Assembly (NCBI RefSeq): GCF_050947875.1
Contig: NW_027460403.1
Location: 22,251 to 86,250 of the forward strand
Origin: Dermacentor variabilis
Lineage: Eukaryota > Arthropoda > Arachnida > Ixodida > Ixodidae
DNA: 64,000 nt
Direction of reading: 5' to 3'
The translations under genes and the position numbers were made by a program. Under the pieces are notes generated by a model, which saw only the letters and a list, made by a program, of their open reading frames with translations, made no database searches and was not told the origin of the DNA. This document shows, piece by piece, positions 36,526-48,900 of this stretch. Within the stretch, counting starts at the first letter, position 1, and each line of letters starts with the position of its first letter.

Positions 36526-38091
36526 CAAATGGTGCTTTTGGCAGAACGCGCGCGTGGATTTCTACCAAACGACGTGAAAAGCATGCCGATGCTGCTCTTT
36601 TTAGCACCCGCACATGGATTTGTGCCAAAACGCGTTTTTAGCATGCGCATGCATCTTTTGGTAGACGCGGACGCACTTTTCTGCAAAACCACACGATATG
36701 CATGCAAATGGTGCTTTTGGCAGAACGCGCGCGTGGATTTCTACCAAACGACGTGAAAAGCATGCCGATGCTGCTCTTTTTAGCATCCGCACATGGATTT
36801 GTGCGAAAGCGCGTTTTAAGCATGCGCATGCATCTTTTGGTAGACGCGGACGCAGTTTTCTGCAAAACCACACGATAGGCATGCAAATGGTGCTTTTGGC
36901 AGAACGCGCGCGTGGATTTCTACCAAACAACGTGAAAAGCATGCCGATGCTGCTCTTTTTAACATCCGCACATGGATTTGTGCCAAAGCGCGTTTTAAGC
37001 ATGCGCATGCATCTTTTGGTAGACGCGGACGCAGTTTTCTGCAAAACAACACGATATGCATGCAAATGGTGCTTTTGGCAGAACGCGCGCGTGGATTTCT
37101 ACCAAACGACGTGAAAAGCATGCCGATGCTGCTCTTTTTAACATCCGCACATGGATTTGTGCCAAAGCGCGTTGTAAGCATGCGCATGCATCTTTTGGTA
37201 GACGCGGACGCAGTTTTCTGCAAAACCACACGATAGGCATGCAAATGGTGCTTTTGGCAGAACGCGCGCGTGGATTTCTACCAAACGACGTGAAAAGCAT
37301 GCCGATGCTGCTCTTTTTAGCACCCGCACATGGATTTGTGCCAAAACGCGTTTTTAGCATGCACATGCATCTTTTGGTAGACGCGGACGCAGTTTTCTGC
37401 AAAACCACACGATACGCATGCAAATCGTGCTTTTGGCAGAACGCGCGCGTGGATTTCTACCAAACGACGTGAAAAGCATGCCGATGCTGCTCTTTTTAAC
37501 ATCCGCACATGGATTTGTGCCAAAGCACGTTTTAAGCATGCGCATGCATCTTTTGGTAGACGCGGACGCAGATTTCTGCAAAACCACACGATATGCATGC
37601 AAATGGTGCTTTTGGCAGAACGCGCGCGTGGATTTCTACCAAACGACTAGAAAAGCATGCCCATGCTGCTCTTTTTAGCACCCGCACATGGATTTGTGCC
37701 AAAACGCGTTTTAAGCATGCGCATGCATCTTTTGGTAGACGCGGACGCAGTTTTCTGCAAAACCACACGATAGGCAGGCAAATGGTGCTTTTGGCAGAAC
37801 GCGCGCGTGGATTTCTACCAAACGACGTGAAAAGCATGCCGATGCTGCTCTTTTTAGCACCCGCACATGGATTTGTGCCAAAACGCGTTTTAAGCATGCG
37901 CATGCATCTTTTGGTAGACGCGGACGCAGTTTTCTGCAAAACCACACGATATGCATGCAAATCGTGCTTTTGGCAGAACGCGCGCGTGGATTTCTACCAA
38001 ACGACGTGAAAAGCATGCCGATGCTGCTCTTTTTAGCTCCCTTACATGGATTTGTGCCAAAACGCGTTTTAAGCATGCGCATGCATCTTTT
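36526..38091 (+). repeat. Partial third copy of the middle of block C
   Basis: Instead of continuing like 18.27 kb onward, the sequence here matches 14.51-16.08 kb at an offset of 22,014 bp. Markers repeated include GCGAAAGCGCG (36803), TGTAAGC (37173, private), CAAAGCACG (37524), GACTAGAAAAG (37646), GGCAGGC (37781) and GCTCCCTTACATGG (38036). Confidence 0.88.
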
Positions 38092-39557
38092 GGTAGACGC
38101 GGACGCAGTTTTCTGCAAAACCACACGATATGCATGCAAATGGTGCTTTTGGCAGAACGCGCGCGTGGATTTCTACCAAACGACGTGAAAAGCATGCCGA
38201 TGCTGCTCTTTTTAGCACCCGCACATAGATTTGTGCCAAAACGCGTTTTAAGCATGCGCATGCATCTTTTGGTAGACGCGGACGCAGTTTTCTGCAAAAC
38301 CACACGATATGCATGCAAATGGTGCTTTTGGCAGAACGCGCGCGTGGATTTCTACCAAACGACGTGAAAAGCATGCCGATGCTGCTCTTTTTAGCACCCG
38401 CACACGGATTTGTGCCAAAACGCGTTTTAAGCATGCACATGCATCTTTTGGTAGACGCGGACGCAGTTTTCTGCAAAACCACACGATATGCATGCAAATG
38501 GTGCTTTTGGCAGAACGCGCGCGTGGATTTCTACCAAACGACGTGAAAAGCATGCCGATGCTGCTCTTTTTAGCACCCGCACATGGATTTGTGCCAAAAC
38601 GCGTTTTAAGCATGCGCATGCATCTTTTGGTAGACGCGGACGCAGTTTTCTGCAAAACCACACGATATGCATGCAAATGGTGCTTTTGGCAGAACGCGCG
38701 CGTGGATTTCTACCAAACGACGTGAAAAGCATGCCGATGCGCTCTTTTTAGCACCCGCACATGGATTTGTGCCAAAACGCGTTTTTAGCATGCGCATGCA
38801 TCTTTTGGTAGACGCGGACGCAGTTTTCTGCAAAACCACACGATATGCATGCAAATGGTGCTTTTGGCAGAACGCGCGCGTGGATTTCTACCAAACGACG
38901 TGAAAAGCATGCCGATGCTGCTCTTTTTAGCACCCGCACATGGATTTGTGCCAAAACGCGTTTTAAGCATGCGCATGCATCTTTTGGTAGACGCGGACGC
39001 AGTTTTCTGCAAAACCACACGATATGCATGCAAATGGTGGTTTTGGCAGAACGCGCGCGTGGATTTCTACCAAACGACGTGAAAAGCATGCCGATGCTGC
39101 TCTTTTTAACATCCGCACATGGATTTGTGCCAAAGCGCGTTTTAAGCATGCGCATGCATCTTTTGGTAGACGCGGACGCAGTTTTCTGCAAAACCACACG
39201 ATAGGCATGCAAATGGTGCTTTTGGCAGAACGCGCGCGTGGATTTCTACCAAACGACGTGAAAAGCATGCCGATGCTGCTCTTTTTAGCACCCGCACATG
39301 GATTTGTGCCAAAACGCGTTTTTAGCATGCACATGCATCTTTTGGTAGACGCGGACGCAGTTTTCTGCAAAACCACACGATAGGCATGTTAATGGTGCTT
39401 TTGGCAGAACGCGCGCGTGCATTTCTACCAAACAACGTGAAAAGCATGCCGATGCTGCTCTTTTTAACATCCGCACATGGATTTGTGCCAAAGCGCGTTT
39501 TAAGCATGCGCATGCATCTTTTGGTAGACGCGGACGCAGTTTTCTGCAAAACCACAC
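38092..39557 (+). repeat. Block A, copy 2
   Basis: It matches 510-1975 at an offset of 37,582 bp with almost no differences (one is CACACGG near 38404). It keeps the one-base deletion near 38740, GGTGGTTTT at 39037 and GCATGTTAATGG at 39382. Confidence 0.92.
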
Positions 39558-40275
39558 GATAGGCATGCAAATGGTGCTTTTGGCAGAACGCGCGCGTGGA
39601 TTTCTACCAAACGACGTGAAAAGCATGCCGATGCTGCTCTTTTTAGCACCCACACATGGATTTGTGCCAAAACGCGTTTTTAGCATGCGCATGCATCTTT
39701 TGCTAGACGCGGACGCAGTTTTCTGCAAAACCACACGATATGCATGCAAATGGTGCTTTTGGCACAACGCGCGCGTGGATTTCTACCAAACGACGTGAAA
39801 AGCATGCCGACGCTGCTCTTTTTAGCACCCGCACGTGGATTTGTGCCAAAACGCGTTTTAAGCATGCGCATGCATCTTTTGGTAGACGCGGACGCAGTTT
39901 TCTGCAAAACCACACGATATGCTTGCAAATGGTGCTTTTGGCAGAACGCGCGCGTGGATTTCTACCAAACGACGTGAAAAGCATGCCGATGCTGCTCTTT
40001 TTAGCACCCGCACATGGATTTGTGCCAAAACGCGTTTTTAGCATGCGCATGCATCTTTTGGTAGACGCGGACGCACTTTTCTGCAAAACCACACGATATG
40101 CATGCAAATGGTGCTTTTGGCAGAACGCGCGCGTGGATTTCTACCAAACGACGTGAAAAGCATGCCGATGCTGCTCTTTTTAGCATCCGCACATGGATTT
40201 GTGCGAAAGCGCGTTTTAAGCATGCGCATGCATCTTTTGGTAGACGCGGACGCAGTTTTCTGCAAAACCACACGA
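39558..40275 (+). repeat. Link between blocks A and E (pass 2)
   Basis: Four monomers with CACCCACACATGG (39650), TTTGCTAGACG (39700), GCACGTGGATTTG (39832) and ATGCTTGC (39920). The first three recur at 59.69-59.89 kb, so the A-link-E order is conserved between passes 2 and 3. Confidence 0.85.
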
Positions 40276-43200
40276 TAGGCATGCAAATGGTGCTTTTGGC
40301 AGAACGCGCGCGTGGATTTCTACCAAACAACGTGAAAAGCATGCCGATGCTGCATTTTTTAACATCCGCACATGGATTTGTGCCAAAGCGCGTTTTAAGC
40401 ATGCGCATGCATCTTTTGGTAGACGCGGACGCAGTTTTCTGCAAAACCACACGATATGCATGCAAATGGTGCTTTTGGCAGAACGCGCGCGTGGATTTCT
40501 ACCAAACGACGTGAAAAGCATGCCGATGCTGCTCTTTTTAACATCCGCACATGGATTTGTGCCAAAGCGCGTTTTAAGCATGCGCATGCATCTTTTGGTA
40601 GACGCGGACGCAGTTTTCTGCAAAACCACACGATAGGCATGCAAATGGTGCTTTTGGCAGAACGCGCGCGTGGATTTCTACCAAACGACGTGAAAAGCAT
40701 GCCGATGCTGCTCTTTTTAGCACCCGCACATGGATTTGTGCCAAAACGCGTTTTTAGCATGCACATGCATCTTTTGGTAGACGCGGACGCAGTTTTCTGC
40801 AAACCACACGATATGCATGCAAATGGTGCTTTTGGCAGAACGCGCGCGTGGATTTCTACCAAACGACGTGAAAAGCATGCCGATGCTGCTCTTTTTAGCA
40901 CCCGCACATGGATTTGTGCCAAAGCGCGTTTTAAGCATGCGCATGCATCTTTTGGTAGACGCGGACGCAGTTTTCTGCAAAACCACACGATAGGCATGCA
41001 AATGGTGCTTTTGGCAGAACGCGCGCGTGGATTTCTACCAAACGACGTGAAAAGCATGCCGATGCTGCTCTTTTTAACATCCGCACATGGATTTGTGCCA
41101 AAGCGCGTTTTAAGCATGCGCATGCATCTTTTGGTAGACGCGGACGCAGTTTTCTGCAAAACCACACGATAGGCATGCAAATGGTGCTTTTGGCAGAACG
41201 CGCGCGTGGATTTCTACCAAACGACGTGAAAAGTATGCCGATGCTGCTCTTTTTAGCACCCGCACATGGATTTGTGCCAAAACGCGTTTTTAGCATGCGC
41301 ATGCATCTTTTGGTAGACGCGGACGCAGTTTTCTGCAAAACCACACGATATGCATGCAAATGGTGCTTTTGGCACAACGCGCGCGTGGATTTCTACCAAA
41401 CGACGTGAAAAGCATGCCGATGCTGCTCTTTTTAGCACCCGCACATGGATTTGTGCCAAAACGCGTTTTAAGCATGCGCATGCATCTTTTGGTAGACGCG
41501 GACGCAGTTTTGTGCAAAACCACACGATATGCATGCAAATGGTGCTTTTGGCAGAACGCGCGCGTGGATTTCTACCAAACGACGTGAAAAGCATGCCGAT
41601 GCTGCTCTTTTTAGCATCCGCACATGGATTTGTGCCAAAACGCGTTTTTAGCATGCGCATGCATCTTTTGGTAGACGCGGACGCACTTTTCTGCAAAACC
41701 ACACGATATGCATGCAAATGGTGCTTTTGGCAGAACGCGCGCGTGGATTTCTACCAAACGACGTGAAAAGCATGCCGATGCTGCTCTTTTTAGCACACGC
41801 ACATGGATTTGTGCCAAAACGCATTTTTAGCATGCGCATGCATCTTTTGGTAGACGCGGACGCACTTTTCTGCAAAACCACACGATATGCATGCAAATGG
41901 TGCTTTTGGCAGAACGCGCGCGTGGATTTCTACCAAACGACGTGAAAAGCATGCCGATGCTGCTCTTTTTAGCATCCGCACATGGATTTGTGCGAAAGCG
42001 CGTTTTAAGCAAGCGCATGCATCTTTTGGTAGACGCGGACGCAGTTTTCTGCAAAACCACACGATAGGTATGCAAATGGTGCTTTTGGCAGAACGCGCGC
42101 GTGGATTTCTACCAAACAACGTGAAAAGCATGCCGATGCTGCTCTTTTTAACATCCGCACATGGATTTGTGCCAAAGCGCGTTTTTAGCATGCGCATGCA
42201 TCTTTTGGTAGACGCGGACGCAGTTTTCTGCAAAACCACACGATATGCATGCAAATGGTGCTTTTGGCAGAACGCGCGCGTGGATTTCTACCAAACGACG
42301 TGAAAAGCATGCCGATGCTGCTCTTTTTAGCACCCGCACATGGATTTGTGCCCAAACGCGTTTTTAGCATGCGCATGCATCTTTTGGTAGACGCGGACGC
42401 ACTTTTCTGCAAAACCACACGATATGCATGCAAATGGTGCTTTTGGCAGAACGCGCGCGTGGATTTCTACCAAACGACGTGAAAAGCATGCCGATGCTGC
42501 TCTTTTTAGCACACGCACATGGATTTGTGCCAAAACGCATTTTTAGCATGCGCATGCATCTTTTGGTAGACGCGGACGCACTTTTCTGCAAAACCACACG
42601 ATATGCATGCAAATGGTGCTTTTGGCAGAACGCGCGCGTGGATTTCTACCAAACGACGTGAAAAGCATGCCGATGCTGCTCTTTTTAGCATCCGCACATG
42701 GATTTGTGCGAAAGCGCGTTTTAAGCATGCGCATGCATCTTTTGGTAGACGCGGACGCAGTTTTCTGCAAAACCACACGATAGGTATGCAAATGGTGCTT
42801 TTGGCAGAACGCGCGCGTGGATTTCTACCAAACAACGTGAAAAGCATGCCGATGCTGCTCTTTTTAACATCCGCACATGGATTTGTGCCAAAGCGCGTTT
42901 TAAGCATGCGCATGCATCTCTTGGTAGACGCGGACGCAGTTTTCTGCAAAACCACACGATATGCATGCAAATGGTGCTTTTGGCAGAACGCGCGCGTGGA
43001 TTTCTACCAAACGACGTGAAAAGCATGCCGATGCTGCTCTTTTTAACATCCGCACATGGATTTGTGCCAAAGCGCGTTTTAAGCATGCGCATGCATCTTT
43101 TGGTAGACGCGGACGCAGTTTTCTGCAAAACCACACGATAGGCATGCAAATGGTGCTTTTGGCAGAACGCGCGCGTGGATTTCTACCAAACGACGTGAAA

Positions 43201-43690
43201 AGCATGCCGATGCTGCTCTTTTTAGCACCCGCACATGGATTTGTGCAAAACGCGTTTTTAGCATGCACATGCATCTTTTGGTAGACGCGGACGCAGTTTT
43301 CTGCAAAACCACACGATATGCATGCAAATGGTGCTTTTGGCACAACGCGTGCGTGGTTTTCTACCAAACGACGTGAAAAGCATGCCGATGCTGCTCTTTT
43401 TAGCACCCGCACATGGATTTGTGCCAAAACGCGTTTTAAGCATGCGCATGCATATTTTGGTAGACGCGGACGCAGTTTTCTGCAAAACCACACGATATGC
43501 ATGCAAATGGTGCTTTTGGCAGAACGCGCGCGTGGATTTCTACCAACGACGTGAAAAGCATGCCGATGCTGCTCTTTTTAGCACCCGCACATGGATTTGT
43601 GACAAAACGCGTTTTTAGCAATCGCATGCATATTTTGGTAGACGCGGACGCAGTTTTCTGCAAAACCACACGATTATGCATGCAAATGGT
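40276..43690 (+). repeat. Block E, copy 2
   Basis: It repeats 20.05-23.47 kb marker for marker: TCTGCAAACCACACG (40800), GAAAAGTATGCC (41231), GTTTTGTGC (41508), GCACACGCAC (41794 and 42510), AAGCAAGCGC (42008), GTGCCCAAACG (42349) and ATCTCTTGG (42915). The first 3 kb are almost free of indels relative to copy 1. From about 43246 onward one-base indels start to accumulate. Confidence 0.92.
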
Positions 43691-45430
43691 GCTTTTGGCA
43701 GAACGCGCGCGTGGATTTCTACCAAACGACGTGAAAAGCATGCCGATGCTGCTCTTTTAGCATCCGCACATGGATTTGTGCCAAAGCGCGTTTTAAGCAT
43801 GCGCATGCATCTTTTGGTAGACGCGGACGCAGTTTTCTGCAAAACCACACGATAGGCATGCAAATGGTGCTTTTGGCAGAACGCGCGCGTGGATTTCTAC
43901 CAAACGACGTTGAAAAAGCATGCCGATGCTGCACTTTTTAACATCCGCACATGGATTTGTGCCAAAGCGCGTTTTAAGCATGCGCATGCATCTTTTGGTA
44001 GACCGCGGACGCAGTTTTCTGCAAAACCACACGATAGGCATGCAAATGGTGCTTTTGGCAGAACGCGCGCGTGGATTTCTACCAAACAACGTGAAAAGCA
44101 TGCCGATGCTGCTCTTTTTAACATCCGCACATGGATTTGTGCCAAAGCGCGTTTTAAGCATGCGCATGCATCTTTGGTAGACGCGGACGCAGTTTTCTGC
44201 AAAACCACACGATAGGCATGCAAATGGTGCTTTTGGCAGAACGCGCGCGTGGATTTCTACCAAACGACGTGAAAAGCATGCCGATGCTGCTCTTTTTAAC
44301 ATCCGCACATGGATTTGTGCCAAAGCGCGTTTTAAGCATGCGCATGCATCTTTTGGTAGACGCGGACGCAGATTCCTGCAAAACCACACGATATGCATGC
44401 AAATGGTGCTTTTGCAGAACGCGCGCGTGGATTTCTACTAACGACGTGAAAAGCATGCCCATGCTGCTCTTTTTAGCACCCGCACATGGATTTGTGCCAA
44501 AACGCGTTTTTAGCATGCGCATGGATCTTTTGGTAGACGCGGACGCAGTTTTCTGCAAAACCACACGATATGCATGCAAATGGTGCTTTGGCAGAACGCG
44601 CGCGTGGATTTCTACCAAACGACGTGAAAAGCATGCCGATGCTGCTCTTTTTAGCATCCGCACATGGATTGTGCCAAAGCGCGTTTAAGGCATGCGCATC
44701 TTTTGGTAGACGCGGACGCAGTTTTCTGCAAAACCACACGATAGGCATGCAAATGGTGCTTTTGGCAGAACGAGCTTCGTGGATTTCTACCAAACGACGT
44801 GAAAAGCATGCCGATGCTGCACTTTTTACATCCGCACATGGATTTGTGCCAAAGCGCGTTTTAAGCATGCGCATGCATCTTTTGGTAGACGCGGACGCAG
44901 TTTTCTGCAAAACCACACGATAGGCATGCAAATGTGCTTTTGGCAGAACGCGCGCGTGGATTTCTACCAAACAACGTGAAAAGCATGCCGATGCTGCATT
45001 TTTTGACATCCGCACATGGATTTGTGCCAAAGCGCGTTTTAAGCATGCGCATGCATCTTTTGGTAGACGCGGACGCAGTTTTCTGCAAAACCACACGATA
45101 TGCATGCAAATGGTGCTTTTGGCAGAACGCGCGCGTGGATATTCTACCAAACGACGTGAAAGCATGCCGATGCTGCTCTTTTTAACATCCGCACATGGAT
45201 TTGTGCCAAAGCGCGTTTTAAGCATGCGCATGCATCTTTTGGTAGACGCGGACGCAGTTTTCTGCAAAACCACACGATATGCATGCAAATGGTGCTTTTG
45301 GCAGAAAGCGCGCGTGGATTTCTACCAAACGACGTGAAAGCATGCCCATGCTGCTCTTTTTAGCACCCGCACATGGATTTGTGCCAAAACGCGTTTTTAG
45401 CATGCGCATGGATCTTTTGGTAGACCGGAC
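43691..45430 (+). repeat. Block I, copy 2, indel-rich
   Basis: Markers are GATTCCTGC (44371), CATGGATCTTTTGG (44520 and 45409) and TTTTTTGACATCC (45001), matching 24.5-25.2 kb. Many one-base indels interrupt it, for example GACGTTGAAAAAGC (43909), AGACCGCGG (44002) and GGATATTC (45138). A run of losses near 44668-44700 yields a short monomer. No unique sequence is present. Confidence 0.82.
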
Positions 45431-46960
45431 GCAGTTTTTCTGCAAAACCACACGATATGCATGCAAATGGTGCTTTTGGCAGAACGCGCGCGTGGATTTC
45501 TACCAAACGACGTTGAAAAGCATGCCGATGCTGCTCTTTTTAGCACCCGCACATGGATTTGTGCCCAAACGCGTTTTTAGCATGCGCATGCATCTTTTGG
45601 TAGACGCGGACGCACTTTTCTGCAAAACCACACGATATGCATGCAAAATGGTGCTTTTGGCAGAACGCGCGCGTGGATTTCTACCAAACGACGTGAAAAG
45701 CATGCCGATGCTGCTCTTTTTAGCACACGCACATGGATTTGTGCCAAAACGCATTTTTAGCATGCGCATGCATCTTTTGGTAGACGCGGACGCACTTTTC
45801 TGCAAAACCACACGATATGCATGCAAATGGTGCTTTTGGCAGAACGCGCGCGTGGATTTCTACCAAACGACGTGAAAAGCATGCCGATGCTGCTCTTTTT
45901 AGCATCCGCACATGGATTTGTGCGAAAGCGCGTTTTAAGCATGCGCATGCATCTTTTGGTAGACGCGGACGCAGTTTTCTGCAAAACCACACGATAGGTA
46001 TGCAAATGGTGCTTTTGCAGAACGCGCGCGTGGATTTCTACCAAACAACGTGAAAAGCATGCCGATGCTGCTCTTTTAACATCCGCACATGGATTTGTGC
46101 CAAAGCGCGTTTTAAGCATGCGCATGCATCTCTTGGTAGACGCGGACGCAGTTTTCTGCAAAACCACACGATATGCATGCAAATGGTGCTTTTGGCAGAA
46201 CGCGCGCGTGGATTTCTACCAACGACGTGAAAAGCATGCCGATGCTGCTCTTTTTAACATCCGCACATGGATTTGTGCCAAAGCGCGTTTTAAGCATGCG
46301 CATGCATCTTTTGGTAGGACGCGGACGCAGTTTTCTGCAAAACCACACGATAGGCATGCAAATGGTGCTTTTGGCAGAACGCGCGCGTGGATTTCTACCA
46401 AACGACGTGAAAAGCATGCCGATGCTGCTCTTTTTAGCACCCGCACATGGATTTGTGCCAAACGCGTTTTTAGCATGCACATGCATCTTTGGTAGACGCG
46501 GACGCAGTTTTCTGCAAAACCACACGATATGCATGCAAATGGTGCTTTTGGCACAACGCGTGCGTGGATTTCTACCAAACGACGTGAAAAGCATGCCGAT
46601 GCTGCTCTTTTTAGCACCCGCACATGGATTTGTGCCAAAACGCGTTTTAAGCATGCGCATGCATATTTTGGTAGACGCGGACGCAGTTTTTCTGCAAAAC
46701 CACACGATATGCATGCAAATGTGCTTTTGGCAGAACGCGCGCGTGGATTTCTACCAAACGACGTGAAAAGCATGCCGATGCTGCTCTTTTTTAGCACCCG
46801 CACATGGATTTGTGACAAAACGCGTTTTTAGCAATCGCATGCATATATTGGTAGACGCGGACGCAGTTTTCTGCAAAACCACACGATATGCATGCAAATG
46901 GTGCTTTTGGCAGAACGCGCGCGTGGATTTCTACCAAACGACGTGAAAAGCATGCCGATG
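45431..46960 (+). repeat. Partial copy of block E (18 monomers after 42.2-43.75 kb)
   Basis: Markers GTGCCCAAACG (45562), GCACACGCAC (45722), ATCTCTTGG (46128), CAACGCGTGCGTGG (46554) and the rare AGCAATCGCATGC (46829) follow in the same order as at 42.35-43.63 kb, about 3.21 kb earlier. The shared AGCAATCGCATGC shows this is a local duplication rather than independent drift. Confidence 0.85.
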
Positions 46961-48900
46961 CTGCTCTTTTTAGCATCCGCACATGGATTTGTGCCAAAGC
47001 GCGTTTTAAGCATGCGCATGCATCTTTTGGTAGACGCGGACGCAGTTTTCTGCAAAACACACGATAGGCATGCAAATGGTGCTTTTGGCAGAACGCGCGC
47101 GTGGATTTCTACCAAACGACGTGAAAAGCATGCCGATGCTGCACTTTTTAACATCCGCACATGGATTTGTGCCAAAGCGCGTTTTTAAGCATGCGCATGC
47201 ATCTTTTGTAGACGCGGACGCAGTTTTCTGCAAACCACACGATAGGCATGCAAATGGTGCTTTTGGCAGAACGCGCGCGTGGATTTCTACCAAACAACGT
47301 GAAAAGCATGCCGATGCTGCTCTTTTTAACATCCGCACATGGATTTGTGCCAAAGCGCGTTTTAAGCATGCGCATGCATCTTTGGTAGACGCGGACGCAG
47401 TTTTCTGCAAAACCACACGATAGGCATGCAAATGGTGCTTTTGGCAGAACGCGCGCGTGGATTTCTACCAAACGACGTGAAAAAGCATGCCGATGCTGCT
47501 CTTTTTAACATCCGCACATGGATTTGTGCCAAAGCGCGTTTTAAGCATGCGCATGCATCTTTTGGTAGACGCGGACGCAGTTTTCTGCAAAACCACACGA
47601 TAGGCATGCAAATGGTGGCTTTTGGCAGAACGCGCGCGTGGATTTCTACCAAACGACGTGAAAAGCATGCCGATGCTGCTCTTTTTAGCACCCGCACATG
47701 GATTTGTGCCAAAACGCGTTTTAGCATGCACATGCATCTTTTGGTAGACGCGGACGCAGTTTTCTGCAAAACCACACGATATGCATGCAAATCGTGCTTT
47801 TGGCAGAACGCGCGCGTGGATTTCTACTAAACGACGTGAAAAGCATGCCGATGCTGCTCTTTTTAACATCCGCACATGGATTTGTGCCAAAGCGCGTTTT
47901 AAGCATGCGCATGCATCTTTTGGTAGACGCGGACGCAGATTCCTGCAAAACCACACGATATGCATGCAAATGGTGCTTTTGGCAGAACCGCGCGCGTGGA
48001 TTTCTACCAAACGACGTGAAAAGCATGCCCGATGCTGCTCTTTTTAGCACCCGCACATGGATTTGTGCCAAAACGCGTTTTTAGCATGCGCATGGATCTT
48101 TTGGTAGACGCGGACGCAGTTTTCTGCAAAACCACACGATATGCATGCAAATGGTGCTTTTGGCAGGAACGCGCGCGTGGATTTCTACCAAACGACGTGA
48201 AAAGCATGCCGATGCTGCTCTTTTTAGCATCCGCACATGGATTTGTGCCAAAGCGCGTTTTAAGCATGCGCATGCATCTTTTGGTAGACGCGGACGCAGA
48301 TTTCTGCAAAACCACACGATAGGCATGCAAATGGTGCTTTTGGCAGAACGCGCTCGTGGATTTCTACCAAACGACGTGAAAAGCATGCCGATGCTGCACT
48401 TTTTAACATCCGCACATGGATTTGTGCCAAAGCGCGTTTTAAAGCATGCGCATGCATCTTTTGGTAGACGCGGACGCAGTTTTCTGCAAAACCACACGAT
48501 AGGCATGCAAATGGTGCTTTTGGCAGAACGCGCGCGTGGATTTCTACCAAACAACGTGAAAAGCATGCCGATGCTGCATTTTTTGACATCCGCACATGGA
48601 TTTGTGCCAAAGCGCGTTTTTAAGCATGCGCATGCATCTTTTGGTAGACGCGGACGCAGTTTTCTGCAAAACCACACGATATGCATGCAAATGGTGCTTT
48701 TGGCAGAACGCGCGCGTGGATTTCTACCAAACGACGTGAAAAGCATGCCGATGCTGCTCTTTTTAACATCCGCACATGGATTTGTGCCAAAGCGCGTTTT
48801 AAGCATGCGCATGCATCTTTTGGTAGACGCGGACGCAGTTTTCTGCAAAACCACACGATAGGCATGCAAATGGTGCTTTTGGCAGAACGCGCGCGTGGAT
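46961..48900 (+). repeat. Block I, copy 3, with flanking monomers
   Basis: It carries TTCTACTAAACG (47826), GATTCCTGC (47938), CATGGATCTTTTGG (48092), CGCTCGTGG (48351) and TTTTTTGACATCC (48588). One-base indels are frequent up to about 48.2 kb, for example GAACCGCGCG (47986), GCCCGATG (48027) and GCAGGAACG (48165). Confidence 0.82.

Noticed and set aside
44660..44705. Possible insertion or deletion site of a mobile element
   Set aside because: The irregularity is a cluster of small losses inside one monomer in an indel-rich stretch. There is no foreign sequence and no target-site duplication.
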